This document shows positions 46,059-53,806 of a stretch of 64,000 nt of DNA, in pieces. Within the stretch, counting starts at the first letter, position 1. Every line of letters starts with the position of its first letter. Both the position numbers and the translations under genes were made by a program. This DNA comes from Bacteroidales bacterium (GTDB lineage Bacteria; Bacteroidota; Bacteroidia; Bacteroidales; UBA932). Location: positions 1 through 64,000 of the forward strand of contig JAFRRW010000005.1 of assembly GCA_017427885.1 (NCBI GenBank). Direction: 5' to 3'. The notes beneath the pieces were generated by a model. That model was not told where the DNA came from. It did not search any database and saw nothing but the letters and a program-made list of their open reading frames with translations.

Positions 46059-47207
46059 CTTTTCCTTTGCGGCCACGGGATTGCCGTAGATCCTGAGGAA
46101 AATGTCGCGGAGCTCCTCCCTGTTGAGTGCGGGTTCCGCCTGATCCAACTGGTGCTCAGTGTATTCGGTGAACGCTTCCAGTTCCTCGGGAGTGTACCTG
46201 TCGGCGTACTTGTAACCGTGGTTCGCCAGGTCGTAGCCCATATAATTGGAATTCCACAGCCTGTAGCCCTCTACCACCCTCCTGTCCACAGCGTGGCGGA
46301 TGGCCTGGTAGCGGTCGTTCTTGATGTCGCAGTAGGAAGCCGCCTCTATCTCCTCCTCATTCAGCGGCACTCCGATGTTGAGGTGCACGCTGCCCTTCTT
46401 CTGGGTAATCCCCACGAGGATGCTGTGGAGGTCTTCATCCTTCCCCTTGACGTATTTCTGAGTCCTTGAAATCAGTATCTCCCTGGCCTTCAGGATGTCG
46501 CAGGGTTCATACTCATAGGAAATGCTCAGGGGAACTATATGCAGTTCCATGAAATTCTCGGTGAAGGATTTGGTGCCGCTCATATCAAGCATCTTGAGCA
46601 GGCCCTGCTCGGTGATGTCCTCCCCGTTCTTCGTCCTCCCCTGCCTCTGGGCGAGCCAGATGGAGCTCTCCCCTCCCGTGATGGTCTTCCTGATATATTT
46701 GGAGAGCATCCCGGAGAAAAGATAGAGTTCCCTGGCGGAAATGCCCCTGATCACCTTTATCATCCTGTTGGACCTGAGGAGGTATTCCACTGTCTTGCTG
46801 GAAAGGAGGTTGCTCCCCACCGCGATCTGACTCAGGGCGATGCCGTTCTGGTACAGGACGTATTGGGTGATGGCCGGGTCTAGTATGATGTCCCTGTGGT
46901 TGGACATCATAAGGAATTTCGAATCGAGAGCGGTGAGGTTGCTGATGCCGTTGTATGAGAAATTGTGCATTGTGGTGTCAATAGCCCACTTGATTGCCTT
47001 TGACATCACGATCAGCTGGAATTCGTCAATGCTCCTGATGCGTTTCAGGGCGTTTTTCAAGAAATCCGGATCCTCATCGGGGAAAAGGTGCCTGGAAATG
47101 GCCGGGACCATAGGGTGGTCGGCTACCTTCCCGAGGGCCTGTACGGCCTCTTCGTCGTTATAGGGGCTTATGCTCTCGAATTCCTTCGAATCTTCCAATT
47201 CTGCCAT
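46050..47207 (-). CDS. PlsC-type acyltransferase
   Basis: A glycerophosphate-acyltransferase-like protein of 385 aa without a clear signal or membrane helix. The catalytic block is SNHRDIILDP (His104), where the acidic residue comes six positions after His or two after it (HRD), rather than the usual NHxxxxD spacing. A second block near GGESSIWLAQRQGRTKNGED resembles the FPEGxRS motif region. C-terminal part helical. It may acylate phospholipid or lipid A-like precursors; the substrate is not clear. It follows queA by 33 bases and is probably in its operon. Confidence 0.8.
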   Translation of the reverse strand: MAELEDSKEFESISPYNDEEAVQALGKVADHPMVPAISRHLFPDEDPDFLKNALKRIRSIDEFQLIVMSKAIKWAIDTTMHNFSYNGISNLTALDSKFLMMSNHRDIILDPAITQYVLYQNGIALSQIAVGSNLLSSKTVEYLLRSNRMIKVIRGISARELYLFSGMLSKYIRKTITGGESSIWLAQRQGRTKNGEDITEQGLLKMLDMSGTKSFTENFMELHIVPLSISYEYEPCDILKAREILISRTQKYVKGKDEDLHSILVGITQKKGSVHLNIGVPLNEEEIEAASYCDIKNDRYQAIRHAVDRRVVEGYRLWNSNYMGYDLANHGYKYADRYTPEELEAFTEYTEHQLDQAEPALNREELRDIFLRIYGNPVAAKEKLK

Positions 47208-47240
47208 ATATTTAACAATATAAATAAAAACAATAACGCC

Positions 47241-48461
47241 TTAACGGGCAAATCCAGCTCTTCTCAAAAGGGAACTGTCCCCATAACTGAGGAAACGGTA
47301 ACCGGAGGCGAGGGCGTGGTCGTAAATGCTCCTCCAGTCACCTCCGACAAAGGATGAGACCAGTAGGAGAAGAGTGCTCTCCGGCTGATGGAAATTGGTC
47401 ACGAGGGAATCGACGACTCTCCAGCGGAATCCCGGCAGGATTATAATCCTCGTGCCCAGTTCCAGTTCATCCAGCGAATTTTCCTCCAAATATCTTACCA
47501 GAGCGCCCAGGGATTCTTCCAGGGAATGGGGATAATCCCTTTCGTAAGGCTCCCACTGCCCTATGTCCGAAGGTTTCCCCTCCTCGATGCACTTGACACC
47601 AGCATAATAGAGGGATTCAAGCGTCCTCACGGACGTCGTGCCCACGGCGACCACGCTCCGTTTTCCTTCGAGAAGTTCCCTGAGCAGGCCTATGGACACG
47701 GAAAAAGGCTCCCTGTGCATAGGATGGTCGCTCACGAATTCGCTCTTTACGGGAAGAAAGGTTCCCGCTCCCACGTGAAGGCAGACCTTTCCCATCTCCA
47801 CCCCCTTGTCTTTAAGCGCGTCAAGCACTTCCTCGGTGAAATGCAGGCCGGCCGTCGGCGCGGCCACCGATCCCCTAATCCTGGCATAAAGAGTCTGATA
47901 CCTCTCTGCGTCGATTTCTTCCGATTCCCTGTTGAGATACGGTGGAATGGGTATGGTCCCGCAGATTTCCAGCACCCTCGAGAACGGAGCTCCGTCATCC
48001 CAGGTAAATTCGACCGTACCGGTCTGCCCTTCCCTGCCGACGAGCCGGGACCTCAGGTTCATTTTGTCGACCACAGGGTCTCCGTCAGGATTGTATAATT
48101 TCAGAATATCTGATTTCCAACGCTTTGCATTGCCTATGACGCATTTCCAAAGGCAGGAGGAAGTGGCGGCGAAACTGAGGTTGTATTCGGGAGGACTCAC
48201 CGGTTCGAGGCAGAATATCTCGATATGGGCCCCGGTCTCCCTCTGGAAATGAAGCCGTGCAGGGACCACACGCGTCTCATTGAAGACCATAAGGGAATTC
48301 GCGTCCACCAGGGAGGGAAGATCCCTGAAGACGTAATCCTCTATCGCACCTGCTTTGTAGTGAAGGAGCTTGGATGAATCCCTCTCAGGCAGCGGATATT
48401 TGGCTATCCTGCCGTCAGGAAGGGGATAATTGAAATCTTCAATCCTTATCTGGGGAATCAT
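47241..48461 (-). CDS. queA: S-adenosylmethionine:tRNA ribosyltransferase-isomerase QueA
   Basis: Transfers and rearranges the ribosyl part of SAM onto 7-aminomethyl-7-deazaguanine in tRNA, giving epoxyqueuosine. Family motifs: LPDGRIAKYPLPERDSSKLL near the N-terminus, APTAGLHFTEEVLDALKDKG and HVGAGTFLPVKSEF in the middle, and NFHQPESTLLLLVSSF near the end. 406 aa, longer than the 350-aa Proteobacterial enzyme, with extra residues near 110-150, as in other Bacteroidota. Confidence 0.95.
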   Translation of the reverse strand: MIPQIRIEDFNYPLPDGRIAKYPLPERDSSKLLHYKAGAIEDYVFRDLPSLVDANSLMVFNETRVVPARLHFQRETGAHIEIFCLEPVSPPEYNLSFAATSSCLWKCVIGNAKRWKSDILKLYNPDGDPVVDKMNLRSRLVGREGQTGTVEFTWDDGAPFSRVLEICGTIPIPPYLNRESEEIDAERYQTLYARIRGSVAAPTAGLHFTEEVLDALKDKGVEMGKVCLHVGAGTFLPVKSEFVSDHPMHREPFSVSIGLLRELLEGKRSVVAVGTTSVRTLESLYYAGVKCIEEGKPSDIGQWEPYERDYPHSLEESLGALVRYLEENSLDELELGTRIIILPGFRWRVVDSLVTNFHQPESTLLLLVSSFVGGDWRSIYDHALASGYRFLSYGDSSLLRRAGFAR

Positions 48462-48490
48462 TTACTAATGTCCAGGTTTTAAAATCCGCA

Positions 48491-48498
48491 CAAAAATA
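48491..48498 (-). promoter_or_regulatory. -7 promoter element of queA
   Basis: The minus strand reads TATTTTTG; the predicted leader is about 24 bases. Confidence 0.55.
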
Positions 48499-48629
48499 CA
48501 CAATGCGACTCAATTTTTGAAATCTCACGAAAACGAACGGAACGGGAGATTTCAGGATACAGGAGCAAGAAAAAATTGGTAACAAATGTGAAAATGTTAT
48601 AACAGCCATAATCCATTCGCATGACTGCA

Positions 48630-48637
48630 TATATTTG
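48630..48637 (+). promoter_or_regulatory. distal plus-strand -7 element before the HTH gene
   Basis: TATATTTG matches TAnnTTTG. If used, the transcript would run about 300 bases to the HTH start, leaving room for a long leader or a small RNA. Confidence 0.4.
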
Positions 48638-48666
48638 TTAACTTTTGTTATATAAGGAAATTTTAT

Positions 48667-48681
48667 GATTGAATTTCAATC
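48667..48681. promoter_or_regulatory. possible operator (inverted repeat 7-1-7)
   Basis: GATTGAA and TTCAATC flank a single T. A perfect dyad of this size in a regulator's upstream region is suggestive of a dimeric repressor site; no direct evidence. Confidence 0.35.
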
Positions 48682-48920
48682 TATTTATCTTATTGGTAAT
48701 CAGAAAGTTATGCGAATTAATTATAGTATTGACTTAACTTAAAGCAGTAATATAAACTCAAACCGCCGTGTATTGTTGTTTTATATGTTGATTAACTATT
48801 ATTTATATACAAGAAATCAATTATTTACATTATATTATTTGAAATAAATTTTAAGTCTTGGAACGGCTTGCTTCTCCCTTATTCCGAACGGTCCGACGTA
48901 CGTTATTCCAAATAATTTTT

Positions 48921-48928
48921 TAATTTTG
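48921..48928 (+). promoter_or_regulatory. proximal -7 element of the HTH gene
   Basis: TAATTTTG, match to TAnnTTTG, 20 bases before the ATG. The palindrome ACGTACGT lies 17 bases upstream, where a -33 box would be expected. Confidence 0.5.
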
Positions 48929-48947
48929 TAAAAAATACTTTCACAAT

Positions 48948-49325
48948 ATGAACAAGCGTCTACTTCAATTCCTGTCCGCAGAAAACATCTCGCAGACCCA
49001 GTTCGCGGACACGATCCACGTCGCCCGTGCAAGCGTCTCACACATTTTGGCCGGAAGGAACAAGCCGGGCTTCGATTTTCTGGAGAGCATGCTCCGTCAC
49101 TACCCCAACCTTAACCCCGAGTGGCTTATGACAGGCAATGGACGTATGTACAAGACGCGTTTTCAGGAGGATTTTGCCCCCACTCCAGCCCAGGAAATGG
49201 CGGAAACGGCGGCCGTGACTGAAATCAATGATTTAAATGAGGCCACACAAGTGACTGAAGAAAAGCCATATATAACTAAAATCCTTGTATTCTACTCTGA
49301 CGGAACTTTCACGGAAATAAGTTGA
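48948..49325 (+). CDS. XRE-family helix-turn-helix transcriptional regulator
   Basis: A small DNA-binding protein of 125 aa. Residues about 5-50 are a Cro/C1-type HTH: ISQTQFADTIHVARASVSHI with the recognition helix near 28-36. A WLMTGNGRMYK segment at about 60-68 follows, as in many phage-like XRE regulators. The C-terminal half is acidic and variable and ends in ITKILVFYSDGTFTEIS, a tail I recognise from other Bacteroidota regulators but cannot name. Targets unknown; autoregulation through the AT-rich upstream region is likely but unproven. Confidence 0.85.
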   Translation: MNKRLLQFLSAENISQTQFADTIHVARASVSHILAGRNKPGFDFLESMLRHYPNLNPEWLMTGNGRMYKTRFQEDFAPTPAQEMAETAAVTEINDLNEATQVTEEKPYITKILVFYSDGTFTEIS

Positions 49326-49341
49326 ACAAACGGATTTTTCC

Positions 49342-49349
49342 TATATTTG
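49342..49349 (+). promoter_or_regulatory. -7 promoter element of pyrD-cinA
   Basis: TATATTTG, 20 bases before the pyrD ATG. The pair of genes therefore has its own promoter despite lying 43 bases after the HTH gene. Confidence 0.6.
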
Positions 49350-49368
49350 CAGCGATAACCGTACCGAG

Positions 49369-50418
49369 ATGTACAAGCTGTTGATCCGTCCCATACTCTT
49401 CAGCCTCAATGCCGAGAGAGCGCACAACCTGACGCTTGCCTTCCTTTCCGGATTCAAGCGTTCAAGGCTGGCGTCCGCTATCCTGCGCCTTTTCTACAAG
49501 AGGTCCACTCCCCTTCTCAAAAAGGAGGTCTTCGGGATTCAATTCCCTAATCCTGTGGGACTTGCGGCCGGTATGGACAAGAACGGAGAGCACTACAACG
49601 CCTTCTCGGACATGGGCTTCGGCTTCGTGGAGATCGGCTCCCTCACTCCAAAGCCCCAGAAAGGAAATCCAAAGCCCAGGCTCTTCCGCCTTGTAAAGGA
49701 CAGGGCCCTCGTCAACCGTATGGGAATCAATAACAAAGGAATTTCCAACGCCATATCCCAAATCCAGAAATACCCTACCAGGACCATCCTGGTGGCCAAT
49801 ATCGCCAAGAATACGGTGTCGAAAAGCGACGACGAGGTCAAGTCCGACTATGAGAGGGCTTTCTCGCTGATGTACGATTTCGTGGATATGTTCACGGTCA
49901 ACGTGTCCTGCCCCAACGTGGCCGGACTCCAGTCCCTCCAGGACGTATCCTTCCTTTCCGACATAATGGACCCCATCCTGGACCTCAGGCTATGTTACGA
50001 AAGCTATAAGCCCATCCTTGTCAAAGTCTCTCCGGACATTGATTTTCAACAACTTGACGAAATCGTAGACTGGTGTATGATGTCAGGGATAGACGGAATC
50101 GTGGCCGGCAACACCACAAAGGGAAGGGAAGGCCTCTGCGCAGGGGAAAAGGCCCTCGCACACATAGGGGAAGGCGGCCTGTCGGGCGCTCCCCTTTTCC
50201 ACAGGACCCTGGAGATGGTAAGACACATCAGGGAGCATTCGAAGGGCCGTCTAGGGATAGTCGGCGTCGGAGGCGTCATGACTCCGTCCCAGGCGAAGGA
50301 ACTCCTGGACGCAGGGGCCGACCTGATAGAGGTGGCCACAGGACTGGTTTATGAAGGTCCCTCGTTCATCAAGAAAATACTCAAATACCTACAAATCAAC
50401 AAGTCACGTAATGACTAA
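49369..50418 (+). CDS. pyrD: dihydroorotate dehydrogenase, class 2-like
   Basis: Oxidises dihydroorotate to orotate in pyrimidine synthesis. The N-terminal helix pair (MYKLLIRPILFSLNAERAHN) that binds membrane and quinone marks class 2. The FMN barrel has NPVGLAAGMDKNGE and the phosphate site GVGGVMTP. The catalytic-base segment reads VNVSCPNVAG, with Cys181 where class 2 enzymes usually have Ser; a Cys base is the mark of class 1. 349 aa. Its last 8 bases overlap cinA. Confidence 0.94.
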   Translation: MYKLLIRPILFSLNAERAHNLTLAFLSGFKRSRLASAILRLFYKRSTPLLKKEVFGIQFPNPVGLAAGMDKNGEHYNAFSDMGFGFVEIGSLTPKPQKGNPKPRLFRLVKDRALVNRMGINNKGISNAISQIQKYPTRTILVANIAKNTVSKSDDEVKSDYERAFSLMYDFVDMFTVNVSCPNVAGLQSLQDVSFLSDIMDPILDLRLCYESYKPILVKVSPDIDFQQLDEIVDWCMMSGIDGIVAGNTTKGREGLCAGEKALAHIGEGGLSGAPLFHRTLEMVRHIREHSKGRLGIVGVGGVMTPSQAKELLDAGADLIEVATGLVYEGPSFIKKILKYLQINKSRND

Positions 50419-51682
50419 GGCTTCGGTCTGCACAATCGGGGACGAGATTCTGATAGGCCAGATCCTCGACACCAACTCATACCGCATATCCTCCGCACTC
50501 AACGAGGCGGGAATCCGAGTCAACCGTATGGTTTCCATAGGGGACGACGGGGAGGCAATAATCAACAGCCTCAGGAATGAACTGAAAACCAATGATATAG
50601 TCATTTCTACAGGAGGATTGGGACCGACAAAGGACGACATTACCAAGGCTGCCCTCGCCACCCTTTCAGGCAGCAAAGGCTATGTAGAGAACGCCGTACA
50701 GCTCGAAATAATCCACAGGATTCTGTATTCAAGGGGGCTGGACGTCCTGGATGTCAATCGCGCCCAGGCCCTTGTCCCGGATACATGCGAGGTGATTCCC
50801 AATCATCTCGGGACGGCCCCTATCATGGTTTTCCGATTTGACAAGGATGTTTTCGGCCATCCAGCAACCCTCTACGCCCTTCCCGGCGTGCCCTACGAGG
50901 CCCTGGGAGCGGTTCCCGCAGTCATAGATGACATCAAGGCCCACTTTCCCGTAGACGACATCTGCCACAGGAGCATAATGGTATATGGAATGGCAGAATC
51001 CGCCCTCTCCAAACTCATAGAGCCCTGGGAGGACAGCCTTCCGAAAGACATACACCTTGCATACCTCCCGAACCAGCTGACCGGGGTAAGACTCCGGCTT
51101 TCGGTCTACGGAGGGGACAGGGAGAGCGAAGAAAGGCGTATTTCCGCCGAATTAGACAGGCTTTCAGCGATTCTGGGGGACAATATCTACTCCTACACCG
51201 ACGACAACCTCCAGAACGCAATAGGGCGCCTTTTAAAGGGCACCGGAAAGACACTGAGCGCCGCGGAATCCTGTACCGGAGGCCGGATCGCCTCCCTCAT
51301 CACCTCGGTCCCCGGAGCATCCGGGTATTTCCTCGGCTCCGTGACCTCCTACGCCGTTTCCGTGAAGGAGAATGTACTTGGAGTCAATCCGGACACGATA
51401 AGGGAAAAGGGAGTGGTGAGCCAGGAAGTCGCCGCCGAGATGGCGGAAGGCGTGAGAAGGCTCACTGGCAGCACCTACTCCGTGTCCACCACAGGATTGG
51501 CAGGGCCTCAGGGAGACGGGGTCAACAGGGTGGGAACCGTATGCATCGGAGTGTCCGGTCCTACGGGCACGAAGACCTTCACGCGCAATTACCAGAACGA
51601 CCGGGAGAGGAACATAGAGCGGTTTTCAGCCACCGCGCTCGACTTTTTACGCAGATTTATTGAATCCGAATTAAGTTGCTGA
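50411..51682 (+). CDS. cinA: CinA-family protein (NMN amidohydrolase / nucleotide pyrophosphatase-like)
   Basis: Two domains: an N-terminal MoaB/MogA-like domain (IGDEILIGQILDTNSYRISS, STGGLGPTKDDIT), linked with ADP-ribose pyrophosphatase activity, and a C-terminal PncC-type domain (SAAESCTGGRIASLITSVPG; TGLAGPQGDG) that deamidates nicotinamide mononucleotide. Together they recycle NAD breakdown products. 423 aa from the ATG at 50411; the frame extends 60 bases further into pyrD, but this ATG fits the family start (MTKASVCTIGDEIL). Confidence 0.93.
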   Translation: MTKASVCTIGDEILIGQILDTNSYRISSALNEAGIRVNRMVSIGDDGEAIINSLRNELKTNDIVISTGGLGPTKDDITKAALATLSGSKGYVENAVQLEIIHRILYSRGLDVLDVNRAQALVPDTCEVIPNHLGTAPIMVFRFDKDVFGHPATLYALPGVPYEALGAVPAVIDDIKAHFPVDDICHRSIMVYGMAESALSKLIEPWEDSLPKDIHLAYLPNQLTGVRLRLSVYGGDRESEERRISAELDRLSAILGDNIYSYTDDNLQNAIGRLLKGTGKTLSAAESCTGGRIASLITSVPGASGYFLGSVTSYAVSVKENVLGVNPDTIREKGVVSQEVAAEMAEGVRRLTGSTYSVSTTGLAGPQGDGVNRVGTVCIGVSGPTGTKTFTRNYQNDRERNIERFSATALDFLRRFIESELSC

Positions 51683-51692
51683 TAATGAGATA

Positions 51693-51733
51693 AAGAAACA
51701 AAATAGTTAGGACTAATAACAAAATTGTTTCTT
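51693..51733. terminator. AT-rich inverted repeat between convergent genes, possible bidirectional terminator
   Basis: AAGAAACAA (51693-51701) pairs with TTGTTTCTT (51725-51733); inside is a small TTAG-GA-CTAA hairpin. It lies between the cinA stop and the stop of the convergent dipeptidase. It lacks GC pairs, so termination efficiency is doubtful. Confidence 0.35.
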
Positions 51734-51769
51734 ATTTCAATAATACGCAGATATTCAATTAGATAGCCA

Positions 51770-52864
51770 CTATAATCCTCTTTCGGGGACATCCTGCACT
51801 TCCGACAGTACACGGAGGAAATTTTTCCCCGCAACCTTCTCGATTTCAGAGTCGGAATAACCCCTCTTTTTCATCTCGTCGAACACCGATCCAATCTTCG
51901 AAACGTCCTCCAGTCCGGAGGGGGTCACGTTGATTCCGTCGAAGTCGGACCCTATCCCCACGTGGTCGATTCCGGCCACCTTCACGGCGTGGTCGATGTG
52001 GTCGACGACATCCTTGACGGATGGCCGGAAGTCCAGGGCGGCCAGGGAGTCCTGGACCGCATACCATTTAAAGCACTTTTTCGGATTGAGGGGATCCGCC
52101 TGCCATTGGTTTTCCACTTTGTCTGCAATGGGATCGAGCCCCGAAGCGTCGAGGGAGGAAGCGAATCTGTCGGAGAGGAAAAGAGGATAGAAGTTTATCT
52201 GGCACACTCCCCCTTTGTCGGAAAGGGCCCGCAGCATTTCATCGGAAAGGTTCCTTCGGTGGCGGCACAGGGCCCTGCAGGAGGAGTGGGTGGACACTAT
52301 GGGCTTTTTGGAAAGGGCGATGCAGTCGAAGAATGTACGGTCGGAAACGTGGGCTATGTCGATCATCATACCTATCCTGTTCATCTCTGCCACAACCTCC
52401 TTCCCGAAGGGGCTCAGCCCGCCCCATTTAGCGATCCCCGCTGCAGAGTCCCCTATCTCGTTATACTTATTGTGAGTAAGGGTCATATAACTGACTCCCA
52501 ATGACTTGAACAGTCTGAGAAGAGACAGGGACTTCTGGATGGGAGAGCCGTTCTCCATACCCAGGAAGATGGAAATCAGCCCCTTCTCCTTGTTCTTCAG
52601 CGCCTCCGCCGGGGTCCTGGTCAGGACAGCCTCCCCGGGATTGCTGGCAAGGGCGTCGTTCACAGCCGCGAGCATTTCAAGGGCATATCTCGTGGCCCTG
52701 TCTGGAGAAAACCACGCAGGGGTGTACAAGGCGAAGAATGAGGCGTCCACTCCCCCACGCCTGAGCTTAGGGAAATCCACGTGGCCGCGCACGTTGTCTT
52801 TCGAAAGGTCACGGCCCCTCAGAAGCTGTGAGGGGACGTCGCAATGGGAATCCAGGACGAACAT
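51770..52864 (-). CDS. membrane dipeptidase family protein (peptidase M19)
   Basis: A dizinc peptidase of the renal-dipeptidase family that cleaves dipeptides including some with D-residues. Metal ligands are seen: DSHCD near residue 6, Glu of GMENG near 105, His of DIAHVSD near 170, His of VSTHSSCR near 190, and GSDFDG near 300. 364 aa and no signal peptide, so a cytoplasmic place is likely. A 30-residue insert around 250-285 (QWQADPLNPKKCFKWYA) is not part of the E. coli or human members I know. Last gene of the valS operon. Confidence 0.9.
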   Translation of the reverse strand: MFVLDSHCDVPSQLLRGRDLSKDNVRGHVDFPKLRRGGVDASFFALYTPAWFSPDRATRYALEMLAAVNDALASNPGEAVLTRTPAEALKNKEKGLISIFLGMENGSPIQKSLSLLRLFKSLGVSYMTLTHNKYNEIGDSAAGIAKWGGLSPFGKEVVAEMNRIGMMIDIAHVSDRTFFDCIALSKKPIVSTHSSCRALCRHRRNLSDEMLRALSDKGGVCQINFYPLFLSDRFASSLDASGLDPIADKVENQWQADPLNPKKCFKWYAVQDSLAALDFRPSVKDVVDHIDHAVKVAGIDHVGIGSDFDGINVTPSGLEDVSKIGSVFDEMKKRGYSDSEIEKVAGKNFLRVLSEVQDVPERGL

Positions 52865-52867
52865 CTC

Positions 52868-53785
52868 TTATTTGGCTTCAGGATCTCCGTAATGCATCAG
52901 GGTGGAAGACTTCACCTTAACGATCTCTATGTCTGGATCTCCGTCGAAGTAAAGCTTGCTTCCCCCGGAAATGTCCACCCTGAGGCTCTCTGAGGCACTT
53001 TCCAAAAGGGTGCTTGACCCGGTAAGGACAACGTCAGCCTCCGTAGTCTCGACATCGAGAAGGTTGATGTCGGACGATCTCTGGCCATGGACGGCGAGAG
53101 TCTCCACCTTGCCGGACATCTTGAGGTCGGAATTGCCTTCGCAGTTGACGGCCAGGGAGCCAGTGTCACCGTTTATGACGGAATTGGAAGAACCTTTCGT
53201 GTTGACTGTCAGATTCTTGGAGGTCTGAGAGACGCTAATGACGGCGGAGCCGGCGGCATTGATTTCCAGATCATCCGCCGTCAGTTTCATCGTCGAAGTG
53301 CTTTTCTTGTCCACCGCCACCTTGATCGAAACGCCCGAGACCTCAAGGTTGCGTATCACGGCGCCGTTCGTGGCGGTTATCTGGATAGAGCCTCCTTCGA
53401 ATGCGGAGAGGGAACTCAGACGGGCGTCATCCTTGAGTTCCACCCCGTCGAGATTCTGCATATATACGAGGGCTCTCATTGTGGCTTTCAAGCCGTTACG
53501 GCCTCCATACAACTTCTTTATCTCCTTCGGGACCGCCTTGGAATCATATTCGAAATACAAAGTCCTGGACTTCACCGTAGCCTTGACATACGGGGCAAGG
53601 ACCTTGTCCACGGTCAGGACCACCTTATGACGGTCCGACTGGCTGAGCGTGACGTCGAATTCATCGGCAGCGGACACCGCGGTGAAGACGGAGAAATTCT
53701 GCTCGATGTCCTGCACCTGGGCGTTCGCCGAGAGCCCCGCAACACATAAAGCAAAAATTCCGATAATAAGACCTAACCTATTCAT
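52868..53785 (-). CDS. GIN domain (DUF2807) protein
   Basis: A secreted beta-helix-like protein. After a signal peptide (MNRLGLIIGIFALCVAGLSANAQ without the last residues) the whole chain is made of short beta repeats such as LEVSGVSIKVAV and LTVNTKGSSNSVINGD, typical of the head GIN domain of Bacteroidota. Role unknown; adhesin or surface function is often guessed. 305 aa from the ATG at 53785; the frame begins 9 bases earlier at a TTG. Confidence 0.85.
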   Translation of the reverse strand: MNRLGLIIGIFALCVAGLSANAQVQDIEQNFSVFTAVSAADEFDVTLSQSDRHKVVLTVDKVLAPYVKATVKSRTLYFEYDSKAVPKEIKKLYGGRNGLKATMRALVYMQNLDGVELKDDARLSSLSAFEGGSIQITATNGAVIRNLEVSGVSIKVAVDKKSTSTMKLTADDLEINAAGSAVISVSQTSKNLTVNTKGSSNSVINGDTGSLAVNCEGNSDLKMSGKVETLAVHGQRSSDINLLDVETTEADVVLTGSSTLLESASESLRVDISGGSKLYFDGDPDIEIVKVKSSTLMHYGDPEAK

Positions 53786-53806
53786 TATAAACAAATTTTC
53801 AAATGG

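Larger units (their letters stand above)
48462..48947. other. long AT-rich regulatory region before the HTH regulator gene
   Basis: 486 bases without a gene of note. It holds the minus-strand queA promoter (48491-48498), a plus-strand -7 box TATATTTG (48630-48637), a 7-1-7 inverted repeat GATTGAA-T-TTCAATC (48667-48681), an 8-bp palindrome ACGTACGT (48896-48903) and the proximal -7 box of the HTH gene (48921-48928). The section 48590-48860 is much more AT-rich than anything else nearby. No RNA gene recognised. Confidence 0.6.

Noticed and set aside
48896-48903. Restriction-modification or methylation signal at ACGTACGT
   Set aside because: A single 8-bp palindrome with no methylase or nuclease gene nearby; kept only as a possible operator.
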